DNA from: CAVPKN01 sp963832835
GTDB lineage: Bacteria; Chlamydiota; Chlamydiia; Chlamydiales; JAAKFR01
Assembly: GCA_963832835.1 (NCBI GenBank)
Contig: CAWHVD010000001.1
Coordinates: 1,364,001-1,428,000, forward strand
Reading direction: 5' to 3'
Length of the DNA: 64,000 nucleotides
Below, piece after piece: positions 17,753 through 24,800 of this stretch (position 1 is the first letter of the stretch; the number at the start of each line of letters is the position of its first letter). Position numbers and translations under genes: made by a program. The notes under the pieces were generated by a model. The model did not search any database and had not been told where the DNA came from. It saw only the letters and a program-made list of their open reading frames with translations.

Positions 17753-18110
17753 GGCACAAGTACGTTCCGTTCTAGATATTCCCATTTTTCACAAAATTTA
17801 CGAGCTCTACAAGCTATTGCATAGCCACCATCACTGCATCCCCAAATCTGAACGTTATACCCTTTGGCAGAAGTGTGAAAATACCACACTTGCTCTTTTA
17901 GAGGCCCTCATTGAAACAGGTCATAGGAAGGGGGATGATCGCACCTGCGCTCTTTACCTTGTCAGCAATAAACTAGATTTACTTAAGGTATTGATTAGAC
18001 TAGCCAAAGAGACCCGTACGCTTAACAACAAACAATATCTTGAAATTCAGGAGATTATTCAAGAAATTGGGAGGATGATCGGTGGCTGGATCAAGTCCGT
18101 CCCCCACTGA
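17751..18110 (+). CDS. avd: Avd-like DGR accessory protein (four-helix bundle)
   Basis: 119 residues, all helical, with no signal or membrane segment. PIFHKIYELYKLLHSHHHCI, KSERYTLWQKCENTTLALLE and LDLLKVLIRLAKETRTLNNK follow the pattern of the bAvd/S23 four-helix-bundle family. Avd binds the reverse transcriptase and the template RNA and is needed for mutagenic homing in Bordetella phage. Here it is divergent from the reverse transcriptase, with the two ATG codons sharing the single tetranucleotide CATG at 17750-17753. Each gene's ribosome site and promoter must then lie inside the other gene. Confidence 0.88.
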   Translation: MAQVRSVLDIPIFHKIYELYKLLHSHHHCIPKSERYTLWQKCENTTLALLEALIETGHRKGDDRTCALYLVSNKLDLLKVLIRLAKETRTLNNKQYLEIQEIIQEIGRMIGGWIKSVPH

Positions 18111-18138
18111 GTCTCTCAACACAGCGGGGAAAACAACA

Positions 18139-18233
18139 GAATTTCCGCAAAGGACCAACGCCATTGTTGTCGTTGTCCCCGTTGTTGTTGTTGACATTGA
18201 GGCCATCGGTGTCAAAACCCCCAACAACGACAA
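18139..18233 (-). repeat. DGR template repeat (TR)
   Basis: Non-coding copy of the variable region, sense on the minus strand, the same strand as the reverse transcriptase. Its middle is a row of AAC and GAC codons: in the target frame it would read VGGFDTDGLNVNNNN then GDNDNNGVGPLRKF. AAC-rich templates allow up to 15 residues per codon after adenine mutagenesis. TR lies just past the end of avd. Open frames across it are by-products of its codon-like composition. Confidence 0.95.
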
Positions 18234-18239
18234 CAGCTT

Positions 18240-18626
18240 TTGCGCCAACGCCCATCTGTAGCACTGAGGACAGAAACGGATACAGCCACATACGAGCCCC
18301 CATCCCCTGTATTTTATTTGGAGACCAGGACAATCACACCCTTTCTCTCCAGGAGTTGGCACGAAGTTCTGTCTTGATGTACGCTACTGAGATCCGTGAA
18401 TCATCAATATTCTGACACCACTCATTTGAGTATAAAACGAACTGTTTCGGGAAGGTCACTACGTGAGCGAACTTGCATGACCAAAACACTCGTGATGATA
18501 TTCTTTTTCATAAAATAGTGCATTAAAAAGAGGAACCGGTAATGGAGCAATCGCTGCGGTGCCCCCGTAAATTACACATTTGTCCCTTGCATTCATCTCA
18601 ACCCTTTACTACCTCCCTTCGGGAGC
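18240..18626 (+). other. Region between TR and the U-box gene
   Basis: No complete gene. It should hold the TR promoter (minus strand) and the U-box gene promoter (plus strand), neither of which I can place with confidence. Immediately before the coding start, CTTCGGGAGC precedes ATG 18627 and TTGGAGATAGTC precedes ATG 18652. Confidence 0.4.
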
Positions 18627-19895
18627 ATGTCATTAAAACTTGGAGATAGTCATGAACCCAGTACAAAGCAGCCCATTTGCAGCACCCTCAGTAATTCATC
18701 AGCCGCCCGTCCCCCCCCCTCATTGATTTGCCCTATCACCCAGGATGTCATGACCGACCCTGTGATAGATCCGCATGGCCACAGCTTTGAAAAGGAAGCC
18801 ATACTCACGTGGCTTAAAACGAGCGCCATCTGTCCACTCAACAACCAACCGATTACCCCAGATATGCTTGTACCGAATCGCGCCCTAAAAGAGATGATTG
18901 AGTCGCATCAGGCGCCCCACCCAAGCCATGATACAAAAGATGTATCCCAGCCCTCCAAACAAAAGCAGAATGACGCACTTTCTATACCTCTGCTGAATAG
19001 TGCTCAAGATTTAGAACAAAAAGGACAGCTTGCCGATGCACAGCAGCTGTATGTCATGGCACTGCAATTTACCTCTAAAAGCGAAGACTATGCCCATCTG
19101 CCCCGTTTGTTTGAAAAGAAAGGAGAAAAACAGCACGCCGTTACGGCCTATATCATTTTAGCTGACCTTCAAATAGAAGAGGGCAAACAAGCAGAGGGCA
19201 TTATCACCTTAAAAAAATCGTTACAGCTCCTACCCGATCCCGGTGTCAAAGCAAAGCTTGGCCACATACTGAATAATAATGGCGACAAGCAAGAAGGAGC
19301 CACTCTATTTCTGGAACTATCTCAAGAGGCCCTGTACAATAAAGATCCAATCAGAGCCCTCTCCCTGTGTCATCAAGCCCTCGAAGCCTTTCCCGGTTGT
19401 GCAGAGACATGGAAAACACTTGCATTCCTCCAGCCCGCGGACACAAGGGCCCACGTACTCCTCAAAGGGGCCCACGAGCCCTCGATGCCCCTCAAAGGAC
19501 GGATAGAGCTCTGTAGAATGGTCACGATCCAAGAACCCGAGCACCTACAAGCCAGAATCCTGTTCTTCGAACTGAACCAGCTAAAAATGAAAGCTAAAAT
19601 CAAACAGTTAAAGGCTGCTTCTATTCAAGTTAAAGAAAAAGTTGTTGAGACGTTGATTCCCCCTCAAGCCTTTGGCAAAGCCCTCTGGGCCACCCACTTT
19701 GGTGACATAGGAATTGAGCCACCCCTACCTCCCGATATCCATACCATCCTCGAGAGCCCCTGCCCCTTTTGGCCAGGCAAAAAGACCAAAGAGACCCACC
19801 TCCTCACCCTCATTCCTGCCACGATCGATGGCGCCCCCTCACCCTCAACAAACTTGGAGAGCTCTTCCAGAACCCCAAGCAAGGTCACGCAATAA
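18627..19895 (+). CDS. U-box ubiquitin-ligase-like effector with helical repeats, DGR target 2 (N-terminal part; frame broken)
   Basis: 422 residues as read. A U-box occupies about 31-101: SLICPITQDVMTDPVIDPHG, HSFEKEAILTWLKT, CPLNNQPITPDMLVPNRALK. U-boxes recruit E2 enzymes, so a host-directed E3 ligase is likely. Residues about 110-340 form TPR-like helical pairs (DLEQKGQLADAQQLYVMAL, EGKQAEGIITLKKSLQLLP). Then comes PPQAFGKALWAT and the module shared with target 1. At 19834-19838 this copy has C5 where target 1 has C6, so the frame leaves the variable domain and stops at 19895. The start is ambiguous: ATG 18652 has the better ribosome site (GGAGATAGTC) but is in another frame, joined to the U-box only if the C9 run at 18711-18719 changes to C10 or C7. 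Confidence 0.88.
   Translation: MSLKLGDSHEPSTKQPICSTLSNSSAARPPPSLICPITQDVMTDPVIDPHGHSFEKEAILTWLKTSAICPLNNQPITPDMLVPNRALKEMIESHQAPHPSHDTKDVSQPSKQKQNDALSIPLLNSAQDLEQKGQLADAQQLYVMALQFTSKSEDYAHLPRLFEKKGEKQHAVTAYIILADLQIEEGKQAEGIITLKKSLQLLPDPGVKAKLGHILNNNGDKQEGATLFLELSQEALYNKDPIRALSLCHQALEAFPGCAETWKTLAFLQPADTRAHVLLKGAHEPSMPLKGRIELCRMVTIQEPEHLQARILFFELNQLKMKAKIKQLKAASIQVKEKVVETLIPPQAFGKALWATHFGDIGIEPPLPPDIHTILESPCPFWPGKKTKETHLLTLIPATIDGAPSPSTNLESSSRTPSKVTQ
18711..18719 (+). repeat. Poly-C run (C9) near the start of the U-box gene
   Basis: Nine C just before the U-box codons. From the well-spaced ATG 18652 the frame reads MNPVQSSPFAAPSVIHQPP and stops right after the run. C10 or C7 would join it to the U-box, while C9 favours ATG 18627, whose GGGAG is only one base away. 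This is the arrangement expected for slipped-strand control of translation. Confidence 0.6.
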
Positions 19896-20299
19896 AGTGT
19901 TTTTTCAATGACGAGCTTAAAAAAGAGCGCGGTACTACCCCTGTCAAGCAGGCCCATTGGGTCCTGATGCCCCGGCATATCATCCCCGGGAGCAAATACA
20001 ATAGCGACACCGACCAGCTATTATTAGCCCAGCATCCTCACTATCAAGTACCCCAAGCCATCGAGGCGGTTGTGTGTATGGTGATGGACTTTCTGGTCTC
20101 TGGGGTTCGTTTATATGGAGACAGTCCATGGACCTATACACGATGTGAAAAAAGTGTTGAGGGATGTAAGATCATTGTTACAGGTTTTGACCCCGATGGC
20201 CACGATGTCGGCAGCGTTATCTTCTATGTCGACATCTCCGACGGCGACTTCGTCATCAGCCACGATTACGGCGCCGCTTGCGCCCTGCGGAAGTTCTAG
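19769..20299 (+). CDS. DGR target 2, C-terminal variable domain (other frame of the U-box gene)
   Basis: The genuine domain starts about 19839, after the C5 run. From there it reads LTLNKLGELFQNPKQGH, WVLMPRHIIPGSKYNSD, QAIEAVVCMVMDFLVSGVRL, SPWTYTRCEKSVEGC and ends ACALRKF, matching target 1 throughout. It is the natural C-terminus of the U-box protein if the run were C6, giving about 557 residues in total. The variable part is about 12 residues longer than in target 1. Confidence 0.82.
   Translation: MARQKDQRDPPPHPHSCHDRWRPLTLNKLGELFQNPKQGHAIKCFFNDELKKERGTTPVKQAHWVLMPRHIIPGSKYNSDTDQLLLAQHPHYQVPQAIEAVVCMVMDFLVSGVRLYGDSPWTYTRCEKSVEGCKIIVTGFDPDGHDVGSVIFYVDISDGDFVISHDYGAACALRKF
20183..20296 (+). 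repeat. DGR variable repeat VR2 (template not in this window)
   Basis: The last 38 codons of target 2 (GFDPDGHDVGSVIFYVDISD and on). Nearly every codon ends in C or T, the NNY pattern left when AAC/AAT template codons are mutated at adenines. It is longer than the TR at 18139 and differs from it at non-adenine sites near the end (GCCGCTTGCGCC against GTTGGTCC). It must come from another template, lost or elsewhere. Confidence 0.75.
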
Positions 20300-20330
20300 G
20301 CCATTTTGTGAAACGAAGAGTTACTAATGG

Positions 20331-21047
20331 TGAGTAACTCATGCTATATGTGCAGAGATGAGAGAAGGCCTCTCGGATCGGCATGCAGGTGCAGGTCCAA
20401 ACCACCTTAAGCTGCAAAGGTTAAATGCTTCTTGTGGTGAACATTAAGGAAAAAGTGTGACTAGATCGCACAAGGTGATTATCAGGAAGATGAACAACAA
20501 TTAAGTATCGTAGGAAAGCGTCGAGAAGAACTTAAACGACATCAATAACTGGGCGAGATGGTTACCCAGGAATCAACAATTCAGCGGAAACCTGAACTAC
20601 TGGCTGAATGGTGTCCGGCGCACAGATACCATGATCCTAATAAAGGCTTACACAATGGAACGTTTGAACCTGTCGCTACGATGATAAGGGAAAAGCTGCA
20701 AGGTGACAGACACCAAGAGCGAAATACTGATGCGTAGCACGGGGGCGGAGAGATTCGTAGTAGTTGAGAAACCCTTGTAACGAGGGTGGAGCGAAGGGAT
20801 CTCCTGACCAGCCAATACAAATAGACACCCGAAAGGAAGGATCTAAGTGGATTACCTGAATAGTTACCATATTTCCAAACACGTAGTAATGGAAGCATTT
20901 AAACGTGTGAAAGCAAACAAAGGAGCTGCCGGGGTAGACGATGAGTCAATACTGGTGGGGGCTATAAGGACTCGCAAATCATTGAAATCCACCCAAAATT
21001 TTATTTCACGGGAATTGCTAACTGTCAAAGTTAGGGGTAAAAAATAA
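20331..21047 (+). mobile_element. Truncated group II intron (5' RNA part and start of its RT ORF)
   Basis: Blocks such as GATGCGTAGCACGGGGGCGG, GTAGTAGTTGAGAAACCC and GAGGGTGGAGCGAAGGGATC are the usual text of bacterial group II intron domains upstream of the intron ORF. The ORF starts at GTG 20847 after GAAAGGAAGG and reads SKHVVMEAFKRVKANKGAAG then VDDESI, the standard N-terminus of intron reverse transcriptases. After about 35 residues it runs into unrelated sequence and stops at 21047. No catalytic domains remain. The exact 5' boundary is not resolved. Confidence 0.85.
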
Positions 21048-21099
21048 AATACTATTTATGATAGCATAGGGATGCCCCAATTTCATCTAAAGGATGATT

Positions 21100-21483
21100 A
21101 TGAATAAATTTTCAGGTGCCTATGAGTATCAAGCATTTCGTTTGCTACAAATCGCTTTTGTGATCATGCCTATCATAGCGGGTTTAGATAAATTCTTTTA
21201 TTTTCTAGCCAATTGGACAAACTACCTTTCTGAAAGCACAATCAATTTTTTACAAGGCAACCAATGGAATTTAATGATGGCAGTGGGGGCTTTGGAAATC
21301 TTTGTAGGAATAGGGGTCATCTTTAAACCACGGCAATTCTCATATGTTGTTGTACTATGGCTACTTTGTCTAATTGTGGATGTGATCTTTTTACGGAAAT
21401 TTTATGATGTTGCTCTACGTGACTTTGGGTTGTTAATAGCAGCATTAGCTCTCAGTAGATTAAGTCGCAAGTACGCGAGTTAA
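21100..21483 (+). CDS. Small membrane protein, DoxX-like
   Basis: 127 residues with four hydrophobic segments (LLQIAFVIMPIIAGLDKFF, LMMAVGALEIFVGIGVIF, YVVVLWLLCLIVDVIFL, FGLLIAALALSRL). The layout resembles DoxX/YphA-like quinone-associated membrane proteins, but residue-level support is weak. AAAGGA precedes ATG 21100 by five bases, which favours it over ATG 21094. It meets the convergent RlmK-like gene with a 4-base overlap of the ends. Confidence 0.7.
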   Translation: MNKFSGAYEYQAFRLLQIAFVIMPIIAGLDKFFYFLANWTNYLSESTINFLQGNQWNLMMAVGALEIFVGIGVIFKPRQFSYVVVLWLLCLIVDVIFLRKFYDVALRDFGLLIAALALSRLSRKYAS

Positions 21484-22469
21484 TTTGTACTGATTTGCCA
21501 ACAACGATGGATTTTCTGGTTATGGAAATCGAGTGGAATGGTCTGAGCGGTGATTTCCCTGATTGTGCAAAAGGGAAATAGTGAGGGATCAAAAGAAAAT
21601 TTCCGAAAGTTTGTACTAAAAAAAAGCGTGCCACCCTTCGCGAGAAGCCGAAGAGCCTGAGAAAGTAAATGCAAATAATCTGCTTGAATCTCGAACATTT
21701 CTTCCATCTTTTTGGAGCGCGAGATTGTAGGGGGGTCGATCACGATGATTGCGTATTGAGTTTTAAATGCAATCTCCAGATCAATCCATTTTAAACAATC
21801 AGCCCGTACAATGGTGTGATGATCTGCTGGGATAGAATTCAAATCGAAATTCTCTCTGCCCCAGGCAGTGTAAGTATTCGACATATCGACACTTTTGGTA
21901 GATGCTGCCCCACCCAGGGCTGCATGAACACTAAAAGAGCATGTATAAGCAAATAAATTGAGTACATTTTTGCCTTGCGAATGGGCGGCAACAAGCCTAC
22001 GTGTTTCGCGGTGATCTAGAAAAAGGCCCGTATCGAGATAATCCTGCAAGTTGACTTTGAATTTGACCCCATACTCTTGTACGATAAAGAATTCCTTGTC
22101 CGCGCTCCTTTTTTCGTATTGCTGTATCCGGGTACGCCTTAGGCGGGTACGCCAGAAAATGTCCTCAGGACGAGCGCCAAAAATAGAATGAAGCGCAGCT
22201 TCGGTCTCTTCGACTCGTTCAGGAGGTGGTTCATCGCTTAAGCGATCATAAGAAAAGTATTGCACACAGAATCTGCCCGCATAAAAATCGATTGCGAGAG
22301 GGTATTCTTTGATATCTCGGTCGTAGATACGAAAACAATTTGTTGCTGTTCTTTTAGCCCATTTACGCACATGCCGGTAGTTTTTACGGATCCGATTCTT
22401 AAAAGGAGAGCTTTTATCTTCTCCATCGGCAATTTCTGGCAAAAACAACTCGGTCATAGGGATTAGCAT
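21480..22469 (-). CDS. rlmK: 23S rRNA methyltransferase, RlmK-like
   Basis: 329 residues that match the C-terminal RlmK half of E. coli RlmKL, which makes m7G2069 in 23S rRNA. The N-terminal part has NRIRKNYRHVRKWAKRTATN, CFRIYDRDIKEYPLAIDFY. The Rossmann part has VLNLFAYTCSFSVHAALGGA for S-adenosylmethionine binding and IIVIDPPTIS as the catalytic-site loop. The RlmL half is absent, so this is a stand-alone K-type enzyme. ATG 22469 has TCTAGG upstream; ATG 22457 is possible. Confidence 0.85.
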   Translation of the reverse strand: MLIPMTELFLPEIADGEDKSSPFKNRIRKNYRHVRKWAKRTATNCFRIYDRDIKEYPLAIDFYAGRFCVQYFSYDRLSDEPPPERVEETEAALHSIFGARPEDIFWRTRLRRTRIQQYEKRSADKEFFIVQEYGVKFKVNLQDYLDTGLFLDHRETRRLVAAHSQGKNVLNLFAYTCSFSVHAALGGAASTKSVDMSNTYTAWGRENFDLNSIPADHHTIVRADCLKWIDLEIAFKTQYAIIVIDPPTISRSKKMEEMFEIQADYLHLLSQALRLLAKGGTLFFSTNFRKFSFDPSLFPFCTIREITAQTIPLDFHNQKIHRCWQISTN

Positions 22470-22549
22470 AACCTAGAAGAGCTGACAATGCATCCTTTTT
22501 GTGAAAAATGCAGGTGGACATGTCTGGCCATTCTGTCTAAAATGGCGCC

Positions 22550-24148
22550 ATGGATTTTGCACCCTCTTTAGAACAAGCTGTCGCAGATAGAAGAACTTTT
22601 GCCATTATTAGCCATCCCGATGCCGGAAAAACGACATTGACTGAAAAACTTTTGCTATACTCGGGCATGCTCCACACAGCAGGCATGGTTAAAGGGCGTA
22701 AGGGAAGGAAAGCCGCGGCCTCCGATTGGATGGCCATGGAACAGGAACGGGGGATTTCGATCACCTCGTCGGCCATGCAGTTTACCTACAAAGATACGGT
22801 CATCAATATCTTGGATACGCCAGGTCATGAAGATTTTTCAGAGGATACCTACCGCTCACTCACAGCTGCTGACTGCGCGATCATGGTGATCGATGCGTCG
22901 AAGGGGGTTGAAAAGCAAACGCGGAAGTTGTTCGAGATTTGTCGTCTGCGCGGAATCCCTGTCCTCACCTTCATCAATAAAATGGATATGCCCTGCCGTG
23001 ATCCCTTTGACCTAATGCATGAGGTAGAAAATGTCCTTCAGATCCATTCCTACGCTATGAATTGGCCCATTGGGTCTGCCAAAGATTTTCAGGGCGTAGT
23101 CGATAGAGCGACAGGAGAATATGTCTTTTTTTCAAAAACATCTCATGGGGGCGCTCAAAGAGCTGAAATTACTAGACTTCAACCCCATGACCCTGTAATT
23201 CAAGAAAAGATTGGCCATGATGCCACTATCCAACTCCTGCAGGAATTGGATCTGCTTGCCGTTGCAGGTAATCCATTTTCACAAGAGGAATTTTTAGCAG
23301 GCAAAGTGACCCCCGTTTTTTTTGCCTCCGCCCTCACCAATTTTGGGATTGAGCCCTTTTTTGACGCCTTTATTCATCTGGCTCCATGCCCACATAGCCG
23401 TCTTGCCAATCGCTCGGATGGAACAGAGATCATAATAGACCCATTTAAAACCCCATTCAGCGGGTATGTCTTTAAACTCCAGGCCAACATGGATAGACGC
23501 CATCGCGATAGCATGGCCTTTATCCGTATCTGCTCAGGCCGTTTTGAGCGTGACATCGTTGTCAAACATCACCGGTTAGGCAAAGAGATCCGTCTTTCCC
23601 GTCCGCATGGAATGTTAGCAGGAGAGAGAGCAACTGTCGATTTTGCATATCCTGGAGACATTATTGGCGTCATCAACCCTTCCACTTTTGCCATTGGCGA
23701 TACTGTGTCTCTAACAGGTGGTTTTGCCTTTAAACCGCTTCCGCAGTTCCAACCCGAGATTTTTGCTCGTCTGCAGCCTAAGGATATCGGTAAACGCAAA
23801 GCTTTCGATAAAGGAATTCTCCAGCTCATCGATGAGGGGGCTGTCCAGATGCTACGCGCGCTCCACGATGAGAATGAATTGATCTTTGCCGCTGTGGGTC
23901 AGCTCCAGTTTGAAGTGATGCAGTACCGTCTCAAAGATGAATATGGAGTAGAGACGGCACTCTCGCCCCTTCCCTATCAATGTAGCGCCTGGGTATTAGG
24001 CGATCTAAAAACCTTTTCAAAGCCCACCAATGCAGCTCTTGTAAATGATCGGCAAGCTCGTCCCATGGTGCTCTTTACCAGCCAATGGGAGAAGCAGTAC
24101 TGCATGAAACAAAATTCCCACCACGAACTTGTCGATGTGCTGGTGTAA
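22550..24148 (+). CDS. prfC: Peptide chain release factor 3
   Basis: 532 residues, normal for RF3, the translational GTPase that recycles RF1/RF2 from the ribosome. The GTPase motifs are complete: G1 SHPDAGKTTLTEKLL, G2 region RGISITSSAMQF, G3 DTPGHEDFSEDTYR and G4 INKMDMPCRDP. The C-terminal RF3 domain has VGQLQFEVMQYRLKDEYGVE. It starts 80 bases downstream of the divergent RlmK-like gene. No oddities. Confidence 0.97.
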   Translation: MDFAPSLEQAVADRRTFAIISHPDAGKTTLTEKLLLYSGMLHTAGMVKGRKGRKAAASDWMAMEQERGISITSSAMQFTYKDTVINILDTPGHEDFSEDTYRSLTAADCAIMVIDASKGVEKQTRKLFEICRLRGIPVLTFINKMDMPCRDPFDLMHEVENVLQIHSYAMNWPIGSAKDFQGVVDRATGEYVFFSKTSHGGAQRAEITRLQPHDPVIQEKIGHDATIQLLQELDLLAVAGNPFSQEEFLAGKVTPVFFASALTNFGIEPFFDAFIHLAPCPHSRLANRSDGTEIIIDPFKTPFSGYVFKLQANMDRRHRDSMAFIRICSGRFERDIVVKHHRLGKEIRLSRPHGMLAGERATVDFAYPGDIIGVINPSTFAIGDTVSLTGGFAFKPLPQFQPEIFARLQPKDIGKRKAFDKGILQLIDEGAVQMLRALHDENELIFAAVGQLQFEVMQYRLKDEYGVETALSPLPYQCSAWVLGDLKTFSKPTNAALVNDRQARPMVLFTSQWEKQYCMKQNSHHELVDVLV

Positions 24149-24161
24149 ATAGCTCTCCTCT

Positions 24162-24187
24162 GGTATCAACAAATTTTTTGTATACCT
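24162..24187 (+). terminator. Possible terminator after prfC
   Basis: GGTAT then ACAAA pair with TTTGT and ATACC around a T-rich loop, with one small bulge. It lies 14 bases past the RF3 stop. Weak stem, so tentative. Confidence 0.4.
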
Positions 24188-24204
24188 TTTGAGAGGAATC
24201 ATCT

Positions 24205-24726
24205 TTGCGGTTGATATTCCATAAAGTCATCTATATCTCTTCGCTTCTCATTATACTTTTCCTTTTTGAGAGTTTCACTTTCCTGCCGCCTCGTAAAAAT
24301 TACCCTCTCCTAACCGTGGGAAGTGGTTTGTATTATGGAGGACCTCGGCATTCAGGTGGCGTTTTTCAATTAGAGTATAAGGCTAAAAACTGTTTCTTAC
24401 GTTACTTCAGGCCCCAGGCTTCCCTCGCGTTTCCTGAAATGAGGGGAGTCTTTTTTGGCGCGGGTTTGGGTGTCGATTTTTATTTGTGCGACCATCTTGT
24501 CTTTACCCCCAGTTTTGAGCCTGGACTCTATTATATGGGGAGGAGTAGGAATTTAGGTCATCCAATCGAGTTCCGCTCTGCAGTAGAGCTGGCTTATGAA
24601 AAGAATAATGGCCTGCGTTTAGGTGCTCAATTTTATCACATCTCTAATGCAAGTCTGGGTCATCATAATCCAGGTGCTAACGCCCTTGTATTTTTCTTAG
24701 GGCTTCCCTTTAAATCCAAATTATAA
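24205..24726 (+). CDS. Lipid A deacylase PagL-like (acyloxyacyl hydrolase family)
   Basis: 173 residues: an N-terminal hydrophobic signal (ISSLLIILFLFESFTFL), then a short beta-barrel pattern with glycine and aromatic residues alternating. QFYHISNASLGHHNPG carries the His-Ser pair of the PagL active site (usual text HYSNG), and FRSAVELAY could hold the acidic partner. PagL enzymes remove the 3-O acyl chain of lipid A in the outer membrane. TTG 24205 is the likely start because GAGAGG lies six to seven bases upstream and no ATG is available. Confidence 0.78.
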   Translation: MRLIFHKVIYISSLLIILFLFESFTFLPPRKNYPLLTVGSGLYYGGPRHSGGVFQLEYKAKNCFLRYFRPQASLAFPEMRGVFFGAGLGVDFYLCDHLVFTPSFEPGLYYMGRSRNLGHPIEFRSAVELAYEKNNGLRLGAQFYHISNASLGHHNPGANALVFFLGLPFKSKL

Positions 24727-24800
24727 AATATCCATTGCCTTGAAATAACTATTTAATTTAAAAGCTAGAGCTAGAAAAATTATTTTAATGGGGGTTTTAA

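Noticed and set aside
18000..18362. Open reading frames across the template repeat (both strands)
   Set aside because: They exist because TR mirrors coding VR sequence. They lack ribosome sites, overlap avd or each other, and encode low-complexity Thr/Asn runs.
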